From NCBI GenBank assembly GCA_030141605.1, contig JAQGDQ010000011.1, positions 870,066 through 923,065 of the forward strand: a stretch of 53,000 nucleotides of DNA, given 5' to 3'. The position numbers and the translations under genes are program-made. Numbering within the stretch: position 1 is the stretch's first letter; each line of letters opens with the position of its first letter. This document shows positions 34,101 to 44,468 of the stretch, piece by piece. Below the pieces are notes generated by a model. It saw nothing but the letters and a program-made list of their open reading frames with translations. It searched no databases and was not told the origin of the DNA. Origin of the DNA: Tubiluchus corallicola (Eukaryota > Priapulida > Priapulimorpha > Priapulimorphida > Tubiluchidae).

Positions 34101-37100
34101 CTACCATTAGATGCAATATCTATAGCAACTATATCAAACAAACTTTTAGCGTAGTTTAGTTTAGTTTAGTTTAGTTTAATTCCAAAATACCTTAATTGTG
34201 AATGAGTATTGTTACATACAATACAATATATACTATTACTGTTATTATTACAGTTATATACTATTAAGCTTACAAATACATGCTATTACTGCGACAAACA
34301 AAGCAGAACAACAAAGCTTACAAACGTAAGCTGTTACTGCAAGAAACAATACACAACAATAAAGCTTACAAACGTAGACTATTACTGCAACAAACAAAGC
34401 AGAACAATAAAGCTTTCAAACGTAGGCTATTCCTGCAACAAACAAAGCAGAACAACAAAGCTCACAAGCCTAAGCTATTACTGCAACAAACAAAGCAGAA
34501 CAATAAAGCTTACAAATGTAGGCTATTACTGCAACAAACAAAGCAGAACAATGAAGCTTACAAATGTAGGCTATTGGTACATTTTTTTTATTATAGTTCT
34601 TTATTTTTAAAAACTATGTACAGAATAATTGTACCAATATTGTACTTGTATTGGTACAATAAACAAAGCAGAACAGGGACGCTTACAAATGTAGGCTATT
34701 ACTGCAGCAAACAAAACATAAGAATTAAGCTTACAAACGTACGCAGGCTATTACTGCAAAAAACGAAGCAAAACAATTAAAAAGTTTCACAAAATATTCA
34801 CGTGTCGGCTCAGCCCAGGAAATTGAGCTTGTACAGGTCTGAGCAGAAGGGCAAAGTGGAAAGAAAAAAATGCAGAACGAAAAAGTAAAAGGAGAATGAA
34901 TTACCAGGGTGATAGTGAGGGTAAGATAATTACAATGAAAAGAGAATTTGATGACGATGAAAATGCAGATTAGAGTCACATGAGAATGTAAACGAGAAAC
35001 AGGTCAATCAGCTGAGATCAATCAGTGATTGCAAAAATCAATATGGAGTCATGTCATGGACAACCGCCTTAGTGCTCCTCCTATGCTTCTTAGTTGACAT
35101 TTCTTCTTGTTCTTTAGTCTTATACGACATGTGAATAGCGAAGAGTACCATACAAGCTAAAATAATGTAACTTTGTCTATTTGAGAATTATACATTCTAT
35201 ATGTTCAGTTTATTATTTAATATCAGGTGTTTTACATTAAACATTTGTATGGTTCACATTTGATATAATAAGGTAAAGGGTTCCATATTAAAAGGCCATA
35301 AAATTTGTAGAAGTGCATAGCAATATTGATGCGAACATATGTGTGACAGTATATTGGTTATAACGTGTATTATGATATTTTACATTTAATTTAACATGAT
35401 TATTAAAGAAATTAGGAGGCAACTTATTATTAGTTTATATAAGATTAAAACTATTATAATGTGCGGCAAGAATATTTTAAAACAACTCACAAACGTTCTC
35501 CTTTTATAACGAACCATAAATACTTTGTGACTAGTATACTTTCTTCCTAGCTACGTCTCTCTTATTTTCTTCGCTTGTCCATGTAATCCGATCATCCGCC
35601 TTTGATCAATATTCACAAACACAATTAACACGATGTGGGGTGCAGCAGAGGTAAATTGTAGCGGCTTCTGAGCCGTAATGAGGTATAAATTTCTCCTGCT
35701 GTCATCGTGGTTGATACATTTCACAGTGTCTAACCTTTAAATGGCACATTCGTATTTGTAAAATTTTGCCTTTCCGTCTTCTGTAGGGTATAGTGTGACA
35801 AAGTGTTAATAAACTGTGCCATTTGCTTCAGAAATTGTCAACTAGTAGAGGCTGATGCACTGAGTGTGCCTTGCTTTGTATAGCTAGTACTGCTCAGGGC
35901 GGTGTTTAGACCTAGTGAGGCCCTAAGCTATATAAAGCCCAAAGGGCGTATTTTTGAATTAGACCACATGGCATCAGGAAACTTGAATATATATATATGC
36001 GTTTTGATTATTTAATAGCAAAGTGAACAATACAAATTGTTTTTTCAAAAATGAATGCATTTACTGTTAATATTTTGTAATACAGTGTGATATACAAACA
36101 AACATTTCTGGGTGTTTGTTTACTGAATATAGAAAGATAAGTAATAAAGAACGCGTTTGCAAAATTATATCAGATAAGCCTATAAGTTACAGCTTAGAGT
36201 ATTTTCTTTCTTTATTTTCCAAAAGCAAAACCATTGATCAAGTCCTAAACGATACGTTACACAATTTGTAACTTTCTATGCACATGGTGCTAAACGCAGA
36301 CAATTTTTCTTGAGACGTGGTTACTTTCATTTCATTTTTGATTCCCTTTAGCTGCGAAAATGATCTCTTTCCTTGAGTATAAAACCCACTCTGGAATCTT
36401 CTTGAGGCTCTTTGCAGATTTTAAGGCCTTAAGCTGTAGCTTGTTTAGCTTGTACCTAAATCGGGCACTGGTACTACTGCTGCGGTCAAATGTGTCATGT
36501 TTTAAAAAAATGCTCTCAGTTGTGTGTTGTGCTTCTTACTTGTGAATTTATTATTAGTTATCATAATTGTGTCTATATTTTTATTTTTGTTCTTTTTTAT
36601 TTCAGAGCCCACGATATCTTCCCACTTATAGAATATGCCCTCAGTTTTACTAGTCGGGAGGAGAAACATTGCAGAATTGGACCGGTTTTGGTACCTCATA
36701 CTTTGCTTCTAGTCAGAGCTCTAATAGTCAAGAAAAAATCTACAAGGTGGGTATATTTATGGAATAGCCATTTTGTAAAAGAACTAACTGGCATTTTAGA
36801 AAAGACATCTCTTACTGAAGCTTTTCTTTTTGCAATTTAAGCTCAAGAAATTCAGAAAAGTGTTTACTTCTTTCCTTTAATGGAACAGGCGCGTTTAATT
36901 TCTCTCGAGCAACTCAAAGACATTGACGAAAGTGGAGAAAATTAGTAAATATAATTTGTTTCTAACTTTCATTGCTTTCATTTTTTTCGGCAATTTGTCA
37001 TGAAAATGTTATTTAATCTTACTACTTCTTGAAATAAATTGATCAGAAAATAGATCACCTTTTCACAAGGGCCATCGTATCTAACGTTACTATTTTTTTA

Positions 37101-40100
37101 CGCAAAAATTCGTCCAAGATTCCATTTGGTTTGTATGGTGGCGTATTAGGGACACAGCAAAAATAAAAAATAAATTTACTAACACAAAAGTATATTGAAA
37201 TTTCAATTTTTTATCTCGATTTTGTAATAAATTCATTCTTTTCTTGTTTTGACCCACTGTAGGTTTAGAATCTCGAAATTTCGACTCTATATCTCTATCA
37301 AAATTAAATCTTTCTTATATAATATTATAATAATGTATTATGGTATCTGTGTGTCAGGTTTATACATGTATTATAGCGCATTATTTAAAGGAAGACCAGG
37401 CGATTGTTTAGACTCAATCTCATTTTAATTTATGTCCAAAATATACATTTTCTTGCATATAAAAGTTAACAATTGTTCCTTATATTTGAATAATTAGCTT
37501 AGAAAATTAATTAACGGCAACCGAACGCATGGATATTGCTTACGTCAGAAACTAACCACAGTTTGTGCAATGGCAGGCGTCTTCCCTTGCGCATTAAGCA
37601 CATTTGCATAAGTGTTACAGTACTGTTTAAATGCATGATGTCTCAAAAAATTACCTGTACATCATATGACGTCAGAAACTAACACTGCAGTTCATGATCA
37701 TGCTTATCACGGTACTGCCTTCTATTTGTCGGCCACGCAGAATGTGATAAAAAGGCGCCACTGCCAATCTTAGTAGATTCACTGAGCCGTGCGTAGCTTT
37801 GAAAATTTAACAAAATTTGAGTATCCATGGTAATTATTATTTAATCTAAGCTTTGATTTAAAAAAAGCTATCGTAGTTTTCAATATTTTAGAGCATTCTT
37901 TATTCTGAACTAATGCCTACACAGTCATCCGGTTTTCCTTTAAGTGTAGTTAATTACCTATCAATAGGTTGTGTTCTGATGTCCTGGCTTTTCAATAACA
38001 CTCAAATTTCTGCAATGTCTGTTACTCTTGGTCTAGATTTTTCTCAAGTATGTTCATCAAATAATTTTGGAAACCTAACTGCTCTTTTTCGTGTATACAC
38101 CCATTCCATTAGATTCATCATCTTCACAGCGATAACCGTGCTTGCATACTTCATTAGCAAATACTTTTGCTGTTCAATATCCATCAGGTTTTTTGCCTTT
38201 TGTTTCCTGTATTATGCTCCTAAACATATTGATTCTTATAGATTTATGCTGCCATAATTAGCTAAATGCTATTGTAAGAAACTTTTTTATTACTATAATC
38301 ATTACTATAAGCATCTACATACAAAAGATAATGTGGGCAAAAGCACGTATCAGGGGTATCTGAGTGAAATTACATAATCTTTGGGAACCAGATAAAGTAA
38401 AAGTATAAAGCCTTTTGCTGCGAGAAGACACCTCTGTCAATGAGTCAAACATTTTAGGTGTCATTTTGTTAAGACAATAACGCAAGTTGTTCGATTCTTA
38501 AGTGTTGGTCACTTAGCTAATTATACATACAGTGCAATAATCATTATGTTATTCTTTGTTAACTTCGAAAATTATAGAACTAGTTCCAAAATTTGGTGCC
38601 CAATGCAATTGCCTAGTTTGCCTAGAGGTAAGAGCCGACCCTGGTATTGTTGTAAATGTAATTGTAAATTTAATTGTAATTGTAAATTTTTCTAATGTAA
38701 ACGTATTTCATACTGAACCATTTTTTGCAGTGAAAGCAGTCAGAACACGGAAGTCCTAGTGTGTAAGAAAGGAACGGCTCATTTACCCATTGTTGAAATA
38801 AGCGTTATGGATTATAGTCTGTCATTTGCCATCGCTAGGATTTTATGGGTATGTATTCCAAGAACATTTATTTTATTAACTATATGTAGTTGGCTTTTTA
38901 ATTTTTCTATATTTTTCAAATGCACTAGTTAAACTGATACATGGAACGGTTAAAACTAAAGCAGTAGGCAAGCAGTTCTTTATAGGACTTGCCAATTATC
39001 TTTTTTTAAAAAGGTAACTGTTGATAACAAACTGAATTACAAAAAAAGAAACAAACGATCAGCAAAAAAACATTGAAGCATAGATATACAAATAGAGACT
39101 GAATAGTTTCCCTGCCTTCACAGTATCAAAAAACTTCATGCACACTGGATACTCATTAATAGCATCCGCCGCTCGAGCATGTGCTCAGTGCGCAACTTGA
39201 ACAAAAATGTGTCTTTGTGGCTTAAAACCAGCCCTGAGGCCGCGCATACGAGGTGTATGCTGTTTCCATTCACCTTTATTGTTTGTTATGGTTATTAATG
39301 CTGTGCTAAAATTTCGCCAAGAAACTGTTACTGGCATCATTTTCCTGATTTTGGTGTCATTTGGTACGTACGATGTTAAGATTATCATCATCCCTTGGCA
39401 GGTTTACGCGCTGGTTAATAGCATCCATGCACAAACATCAGATTTTTTCATTCCTTGTTTTTATTTCATGATACGTTGTTGTTGTTGTTATTGTTTTTTA
39501 CTACTATGTACTTGGCTTTACATCATACCTGGAATTTGGAGAAGCAGATAGTCAGAAGGAAGCACACGCACAAGCTTTCTTATCTATTTATTAAAAGAAA
39601 ACCAGGCCCAATCTTAAATTATAGCTCAAAACTATCTACCATATAAAATACTGAAAGAGATCGTACTATTTCTTAAAAAATAACTTATGTGAAAGAATTA
39701 TTAACACAGAAAAGTTATTTCGTGGTCGCATGGCTTTTTCTTCACTGTTACGTGTATTTTGCCATTCGTTTGTTAGATGGGCACTAATGCCTGCATTTTG
39801 AAAACACTTTATACAAAAAGCAGGTGCTGTACCTCTCACTTCAGAGGTGTTCAATTGTGATGTAGCTCACATGTTCGAGAACTCGTGTGAGCCCAGTGGT
39901 AAACTTGAAATTTCTATTTTAAACTTAAAATTTGCTGAGTTTTTGTATATTACACTGAGTTTTGTATACTTATTGAGTAGCACTATACTTCAATTTTCGC
40001 TTTTGCAAACACGTGCTACATACTCATGGAATGTTTGTGCGATTGAAAATTATGTTCTGTTGTGATGTTATCACTGACTAGGCTCATCTGCCATTAATTA

Positions 40101-40883
40101 AGTTGTAAGCCTATTATTTATTACCAGAAATGCTTTGGCAGTATTACAGGTGTTAAAATGCATACTTTTTACCGAATTTCAAAATGGCGTAGCACATATA
40201 AAATCATTCTTTTTTCCTTTAAGGTAATTGAATTCACTGAAATTCTTATTACACAGTTTGCTGCACTGTGGTTATTTGTTTGTGCACATTCATAGAAAGC
40301 TAAATTTAGCCTAAATATTCGCCAGCAGTAATTTTGTTCAGTCTACCTATGTGTAATAACATTGCTATTATTGCATGTAGCAGGTTGTTTATGTGACAAG
40401 ATGATCGCATTATCCAGCAGAACTATGTTTGCCTGCAACATTTTTGCTCCTTGAATAGCGCCTTGAGTCCTCATTCTCGTTCTCTCGCAGAATCACAAAA
40501 TGAGTGTTTGATTTACTTTGTCCTTTTGTGTCACCGAAGCCTGCAAGGATACATTTCTAATTTCGACTGAATGGTTTTATTGAATTTTACAGTATGCCTT
40601 AGCAAAACAAAAGACATCGGTGCTGACAGTTCACGGCCTCCTCGCGGTGGAACACTCGGGTAAACCAGCACATGAGAATGATGGAATGTGTTTTACCTGC
40701 TTGTCATCTCTTTCTAGCGATGACCCCAAGGTGGAGCTGAAACCAACGTCCTCCGACTACGAATGGGTGGAGATTAAGAATCGGATTCTTTCTCAGGAAA
40801 TCAGCTGTCGCCTGCAGCCATTCATGACAATGCCGACGAACCGCATTGGAGAAAATGAGGAGCTTCCACTGTACATGTCGTAA
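16180..40883 (+). CDS. NUDT18: NUDT18-type Nudix hydrolase (8-oxo-dGDP/8-oxo-GDP phosphatase), seven exons, complete
   Basis: Vertebrate NUDT18 (MTH3) hydrolyses oxidised purine nucleoside diphosphates, keeping 8-oxoguanine out of nucleic acids. Exons: 16180-16291, 17748-17911, 20558-20681, 22123-22207, 36606-36746, 38731-38848 and 40593-40883; all GT-AG, frame continuous, 344 residues (human 323). The complete Nudix box is G83-x5-E89-x7-R97-E98-V99-x-E101-E102-x-G104-Y105; the intron between exons 2 and 3 falls inside it, after E92. Flanking Nudix-fold strands match the family ([49 protein letters not shown]). The C-terminal region of NUDT18 is also conserved ([47 protein letters not shown]), which separates it from NUDT1 or NUDT15. 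Poly(A) candidate AATAAA at 41398-41403. Exon 6 is only 118 bp and was placed by phase (AG|T, Ser209) and family similarity; it is the least certain exon. Intron 4 is 14.4 kb. Confidence 0.93.
16292..17747 (+). other. NUDT18 intron 1
   Basis: Phase-1 intron (G|GTGAGT ... CTTTCAG). Holds the hAT-like element at 16662-16991; otherwise AT-rich without assignable features. Confidence 0.7.
16662..16991. mobile_element. Small hAT-like MITE in NUDT18 intron 1
   Basis: Left end TAGGGGTGAGTGTTC and the reverse complement of the right end TAGGGATGAGCATCG share 10 or 11 of 15 bases, a typical hAT TAGGG terminus. Flanking 8-mers TTTGTAAG and ATTACAAG match 5 of 8, weak support for an old target duplication. 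About 330 bp, internally rich in TCGAAT motifs; a similar stretch occurs near 3055-3115. Confidence 0.55.
17912..20557 (+). other. NUDT18 intron 2
   Basis: Phase-0 intron interrupting the Nudix box. Shortly after the donor it carries one copy of dispersed repeat R3 (17945-18115). At about 19854 the motif CAGGGTTGCCA resembles a hAT left end, but I found no partner end. The rest is unassigned. Confidence 0.65.
17945..18115 (+). repeat. Dispersed repeat R3, copy 1
   Basis: Matches the reverse complement of 25690-25830: shared blocks include GGAATTTATTGCCGAC, ACAAAGAAATTTACCA and ATTTGCCAAATATGGATAA, in the same order, with an insertion in this copy. Family unknown. Confidence 0.65.
20682..22122 (+). 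other. NUDT18 intron 3
   Basis: Phase-1 intron (G|GTATGT ... TTATCTAG). Contains dispersed repeat R2 copy 1 (21275-21560, minus). Confidence 0.7.
21275..21560 (-). repeat. Dispersed repeat R2, copy 1, with an open reading frame
   Basis: The reverse complement of this stretch aligns with 39765-40080. Both copies keep the same frame in the core: [15 protein letters not shown] here and [15 protein letters not shown] there, each followed by a HMFE-x-SC segment. The reading frame here is 21361-21543. It could be a relic of a transposon protein or simple nucleotide identity; I do not recognise the protein. Confidence 0.6.
22890..22990 (-). repeat. Weak tRNA-like sequence
   Basis: The minus strand has CCAGTCCAGCGGTTCAT (A-box-like) and, about 15 bases on, AGGTTCAAGTCTCACC (B-box-like, with two changes from consensus). 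It may be a tRNA-derived SINE head; arms do not pair well enough for a tRNA. Confidence 0.25.
23540..24449 (+). mobile_element. hAT-like element R6, copy 1
   Basis: Left end CAGACCTGGCTTCACC with an inner segment CTAGGCAAGCTAGGCAG, right end CTACCTAGAGTGGGCCCTG. The flanks AGCATCAC (23532-23539) and AGCACATCAC (24450-24459) look like an 8-bp target duplication with a 2-bp change. A second copy on the minus strand (37930-38643) has left end CAGGGTCGGCTC and the same inner segment, confirming the left boundary. Long internal stretches match between copies, e.g. GTTTCTTACAATAGCATT. No intact transposase frame. Confidence 0.6.
24771..25215. repeat. Minisatellite, about 50-bp unit
   Basis: About eight or nine diverged copies of a unit of roughly 48-52 bp, each with TGTTACTTG, AAGCATTTGCAT and TAATAAACC-AA blocks. 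Copies differ by substitutions and small indels. Short reading frames across it merely reflect the repeat. Confidence 0.85.
25690..25830 (-). repeat. Dispersed repeat R3, copy 2
   Basis: Reverse-complement match to 17945-18115 (see that entry). Confidence 0.65.
27341..27772. repeat. Minisatellite, 43-bp unit
   Basis: About ten copies of a 43-bp unit containing ACAATAATCAGTGG and ACTAAGAGTCTGCTAG. Copies are similar, with few indels. The array is cut at 27772 by a MITE; a piece of the unit (GAGTC, then AGTGGAAT) resumes after it. Confidence 0.9.
27773..28088. mobile_element. MITE with TAA target duplication, inserted in the minisatellite
   Basis: Left end CACCGGGTTCAGACTAG; the reverse complement of the right end is AGGCGTGTTCAGACTAG, with GCRAGTTTTC continuing in both. 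The element splits the array motif ACTAA^GAGTC and is flanked by TAA on both sides (27770-27772 and 28089-28091), the duplication expected of PIF/Harbinger-type transposition. 316 bp, non-coding, with several internal GCGAGTT repeats. Confidence 0.75.
28540..29035 (-). mobile_element. Decayed LINE 3' end in NUDT18 intron 4
   Basis: The minus strand from about 29035 reads [16 protein letters not shown], a stop, then [17 protein letters not shown], the CxxC-containing C-terminal region of CR1/L2-like LINE ORF2 proteins. Other frames continue the similarity weakly to about 28800. The element runs into an AT-rich microsatellite tail at 28540-28600. Heavily mutated. Confidence 0.7.
29308..29850 (+). 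repeat. Dispersed repeat R1, copy A
   Basis: Colinear with the reverse complement of 42235-42775 over about 500 bp. Shared blocks: ATATCACTTACATGCTGTCTTATT, here cited as ATATCACTTACATGCTGTCT, then GATGCAGCCATTTTA, ATTTTAAATTA, AGATAAGCATAAT and TTTTCTTCCCCTTTAA. A partial copy lies at 48715-49000 and a short one at 51775-51850. Confidence 0.75.
30110..30665. mobile_element. Fold-back element with about 109-bp terminal inverted repeats
   Basis: The arms 30110-30218 and 30557-30665 are near-perfect reverse complements, beginning GTCGTGAAGCTCACGA and ending at AAAAATCCCACA, around a 338-bp non-coding centre. Flanks (GTCACCT against ATCACTT) may be a degraded target duplication, but this is ambiguous. 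Long TIRs suggest a Mutator-like or fold-back MITE. The transcript inside NUDT18 pre-mRNA would form a long hairpin. Confidence 0.75.
34153..34180. repeat. TTTAG pentanucleotide tandem repeat
   Basis: Five to six consecutive TTTAG units shortly before the minisatellite at 34262-34795. Confidence 0.85.
34262..34795. repeat. Minisatellite, 48-bp unit, with an internal interruption
   Basis: About ten units of 48 bp (ATTACTGCAACAAACAAAGC, then AGAACAATAAAGCTTACAAA). Because 48 is a multiple of three, two overlapping plus-strand frames stay open across the array; these are not taken as genes. The array is interrupted at 34581-34657. Confidence 0.9.
35895..36430 (-). pseudogene. hAT transposase C-terminal remnant and element end
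   Basis: On the minus strand, codons from 36372 to a stop at 36238 read [15 protein letters not shown], then [20 protein letters not shown], matching the conserved hAT C-terminal dimerisation region (ERSFS-LK-IK, then the S-Q-RL-L---SIE block). About 340 bp downstream on that strand lies a CAGGGCGGTGTTTAG terminus (35895-35909), typical of hAT elements. The other end and the rest of the transposase are missing before exon 5 of NUDT18, so the copy is truncated. It contains no frame beyond about 60 codons. Confidence 0.65.
36747..38730 (+). other. NUDT18 intron 5
   Basis: Phase-2 intron (AAG|GTGGGT ... TTTTTGCAG). Contains a minus-strand partial copy of hAT-like element R6 (37930-38643); the rest is AT-rich and unassigned. 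Confidence 0.65.
37930..38643 (-). mobile_element. hAT-like element R6, copy 2 (3'-truncated)
   Basis: Reverse-complement match to 23540-24449: left end CAGGGTCGGCTC at 38643 reading down, then CTAGGCAAACTAGGCA, TTTATCTGGTT, GTTTCTTACAATAGCATT, CTAATTATGGCAG and AAGTATTTGCTAATGAAGTA. The expected right terminus near 37900 is not recognisable. The 114-codon plus-strand frame at 37913-38257 lies antisense within it and is not a gene. Confidence 0.6.
38849..40592 (+). other. NUDT18 intron 6
   Basis: Phase-0 intron (TGG|GTATGT ... TTTTACAG). Carries repeat R2 copy 2 (39765-40080). Open frames on both strands at 39185-39551 have no recognisable protein. Confidence 0.65.
39765..40080 (+). repeat. 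Dispersed repeat R2, copy 2
   Basis: Aligns with the reverse complement of 21275-21560 from GTTAGATGGGCAC to TGTTGTGATGTTATCA. The core frame ([15 protein letters not shown], then HMFENSC) matches copy 1, with a 15-base insertion after SGKL. Confidence 0.6.
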
Positions 40884-41397
40884 TGAATAGCATATGATAG
40901 TATGAAACCTGGCCAAGTGGCTTTGAACATGCCATTGCTAGCAGTCTCAAACTTTATAGAACCTTGCACGAGATATTTAACAATTTGCTTAATTTTTTTA
41001 GTGTATTTTTGGAAATGCACAAAGTTGCAAATTCACAAAAACCATTTAGATTTTGTAAGTATCATCTTGGATTTAGGAAAATACAGAATTTAATATATGA
41101 ACCAGACTTTCCAACTCTAAGAGAACACAAATCTGGAGACTTAAAATTAAAAAACCTCAGATTCCTTAAAAAACTGGAGATTTTATATCAAAAATATAAA
41201 GCCAAGTTATGATCACTACTGCATGGAAACATTTTCCCGAAAAGCATTAAACTGATATAGTTAAACGTTAAAACAGTTTTGTAACAAAACAAGAATAATG
41301 TAACACGTTTGCTTGATTTGGTCGTTAATCACAGTCGTTTTTCGTTTCAAAAATGAGCTGCTGCTTGAATGTGGCAGCACTCTAACCCGATTTGCAG

Positions 41398-41403
41398 AAT
41401 AAA
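41398..41403 (+). promoter_or_regulatory. Candidate NUDT18 polyadenylation signal
   Basis: AATAAA 515 bases past the stop codon, the first good signal on the plus strand after the last exon. Confidence 0.5.
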
Positions 41404-42234
41404 AGTTTCATATTTCTTTTAGTTTATTCAGTATTATCAACATTTACTGTTCCTTTCATTTACCGTGAGAAAGTAAAATGTGTACCAAGATACTGTAAGA
41501 AATGAGTTAAAATCGTCAGAGTTGAGAGGTATGAATGCATTTTCAATTCATTCATGCAGCACCTTAATTGTGTCAATCATTTTGATATATTACGACCCAT
41601 TTGCATTAAAAGTCATATGACAGAAATTAGATTTCGGAAAATAACCAGCAAATTGTTTCAATTACAGCATTTTCTATAAACACACGAAATTTGATAAAAG
41701 TGTGACATTACTGTAAATTTTGATCTCATCATAGAGCTCCGGCATTTGTTCCTTGTATATTTGTATTACATTTGACAAAAAATGATCAATAGTAATGTGT
41801 AATATAGTATGACATATTGACAATATACCGTTCTTGGTCTTCATTCTTTATTGAAATGTCGAGAGTCCCCTGTGATGCTAATATTTCTGGATGTTTTCCT
41901 GGTGGAAGAAGGATGCAGTCACATCCCTATGTGAGCGGTTTTTTGTCCGGTTTTGATTTCGCTGCAAACAGCCGTTGAATACTGGATTCCAGCAGCTTGC
42001 ACAGCTGTATGAATTTATTTTGCTAATTTGCAAATTTCATGGAATATGTATACTTTCTTAGTAGATATTTTTCTCCCACGAAAAGCGTTTGGCAATTTAT
42101 GCAAAAAATCGAGTAGGTTCTGAAGTATGGTCTCAACTCTTTCTAGAATTTTATTTAGATGATGGTAATACCATCTAATGATCAGAAAACCAGATGGTAT
42201 TTTGATCATTTGATCCACGTTCATGCACAAAATT

Positions 42235-42775
42235 TTCGTTGCCATTACTTGAGTTATTATTTCTTAAAGGGGAAGAAAATCGAATTTTGATGTATGTCTA
42301 CAAAAAACTTTCCATACAAAGTTGTTTGGCCTAGCATTATGCTTATCTGTTTGAAAGATCTGTGTAAATGGAAAAGAAAATTCTTAGTAATTTAAAATGT
42401 TCATGCCAGCTGCTAAAATGACACTGACTCACATTCCCAATGTTCACCGGAAAATGTTAATGATTCACCAAGAAAAAAGACAAATTAATCTTATTGACAA
42501 GATAAAGTAATCTATTTCTTAGTTAGTGGAGTGTGTCTTATGAATGTTCTGATTACTTTTTCCAACTTTACGCAATATTATCTAAACTATTTCAAAAGAT
42601 TTACCATAAAAATGGCTGCATCTAATGGTCATTGTGGGAGTTTAAATTTATAAGTTTTATACAGCATTATTGTTAACACAGGTTCTGTATTAAATAAGAC
42701 AGCATGTAAGTGATATGAAATTCAAGACAGTTTTTTTAGTTTTATATAAGAACTGTTTTTTGTCTTGAAAGGTTT
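42235..42775 (-). repeat. Dispersed repeat R1, copy B
   Basis: Reverse-complement counterpart of 29308-29850. One end (42720-42775) can fold: CAAGACAGTTTTTTTAG pairs with AACTGTTTTTTGTCTTG. The other end carries the AGGGGAAGAAAA block shared with copies A and D. Confidence 0.75.
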
Positions 42776-44468
42776 ACAAACGTGTTTACGTAAAACCCTT
42801 GGACTGGATAGGAAATGGCAACAGTTAGCAATTAATTACGGATGCCTTGAGCTATAAAAGATTTTGAGGAGCAGCTTATTTGTCAACAATTGCTCTGCAT
42901 TACTGCACATTTTCAAAAACACTTTGGTGTTTTTATTACTTAGATGTGTCAAATTTGTGAATATTGTAAATTTGTAATTTTTGCCTGTATGGATAGATAG
43001 ACTTTCAAAAAATTATTGCTGTTAGAATAAGATTAGAGAGTGTGTGCATTTTAACAAAAAAAGGTATGTGTTATTAGTTTGATAATGTATTTAAAATGCT
43101 AGTATATTTAATACTTTGTGCTAAGTCGAACTATTACAAATTTTTTCTGAAGAATGCAAAATTACAGTATTAAACTGTGTTGGTGTTTTCTGTATAGCAA
43201 CTGGATAATTTCTGTACGCTTAAGATTAGTAGCTTACCACCATGTTCACGAAAATTTGCCATCTTAGTAGTGTTTTATTTACAGGGCACTAAAATCGCCC
43301 ATATATTCTACATATTTCAGTTTTCCCATATGCGGGTACTAAAGCTTTTATCAGGCCATTACCAAACCCATAATGTTGTGGCCATTATCAAAATCCATAA
43401 ACGTTTATAGCACAGAATTCTAGCATGAAATTGCTGATGGTGGAACTAAGTAGCAGGAACGAGTGATTATGACATCAACTGTAAAATGTGCATTTTACCT
43501 TTATAACAAATTACATTTTTCCAAAGACTATCCAGTAATAATTAATAAACTGTACCAAGTTGTGTTTCACACTTTTATTGTAAAACCGTTAGAACGTTTT
43601 GCAAGAAATTGGACCCGCAGAGTGTTTATTTGCTAACGTATAGTGTTGCATAATTACTAATCAGCGCAGTGCAGCAATTATCTCTGTGGAAATATTTTTT
43701 TGTATTCTAATGCCTGATTCATACTATCAAATATAGCTTGGCTGTTCATTATTCACACTGCTAGTGCACTTGGTTTAGAAAAGCCAGTCTAGGTGTATTT
43801 CTGGGCCTGCATCTATATCTGCTATAATATTTAGCTTATTTTACAGAAATAGCACTGACATTGAGATTTTTTGCATAGTAATCTTATGTATACAGTATGC
43901 ACAGATATGCTGTGCAATACATTTTATTGGTGCACACGATTGTTTTGTGTTTTTTTTGTTATTTATTCTTTGTTTATAGTTTTTGTTATTATACATCGTT
44001 TTTTAAACTTATTGCTAATTTAATGTTAGATTAATCTGTAGGTACGTAAAAGAAAGTTTTTAAACTCTTTACAAGAAGAACAATATCTGTTTCATAAACA
44101 CCCCATTATATAATGTTTTTTGTTTTTTTTTCATTAAATAAAGAAATCAATGTTTCTAGTGACTGCTAGTGTGCAATAGAAACGTTGAATTTTTTCTAAT
44201 GAAAAATGAATAAAATTCAATTATATTATAAATTTATTATATTGTGGATGTTTATGAAACGTATGTATAGTATTATTGTCGCATAGCTGCCTGTACAAAT
44301 TTTTATAGTCTGCTGTTACTTGGAAGGTGTGATGCTTAGATTCTCATTCTTATCTTTGATAGTTAGTTTAATTTATCAATCATCTTAATGTATTGTGTGG
44401 GGGGAAAGACATGAAGTTATGAAGGCCTATGTAATTGTTACACTTTGCGAAGAAAGATCCACTGTACG

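Larger units (their letters stand above)
22208..36605 (+). other. NUDT18 intron 4 (14.4 kb)
   Basis: Phase-2 intron (CG|GTATGT ... TTTCAG|A). Contains a hAT element (23540-24449), three minisatellites (24771-25215, 27341-27772, 34262-34795), a MITE inside one of them (27773-28088), repeat R3 copy 2, a LINE relic (28540-29035), repeat R1 copy A, a long fold-back (30110-30665) and a hAT transposase remnant near the 3' end. Sequence at 30700-34140 is unassigned apart from small local repeats. I found no convincing nested gene. Confidence 0.7.

Noticed and set aside
34209-34780. Two long overlapping plus-strand reading frames (133 and 166 codons)
   Set aside because: They come from the 48-bp tandem repeat, whose unit length is a multiple of three; both frames stay open, which argues against coding.
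37913-38257. 114-codon plus-strand frame
   Set aside because: Lies antisense within the hAT-like R6 copy; no protein features, and the other R6 copy does not conserve it.
39207-39551. 114-codon plus-strand frame in NUDT18 intron 6
   Set aside because: Rich in Cys, Ile and Leu from T-rich sequence, overlapped by an antisense frame, with no domain recognised.
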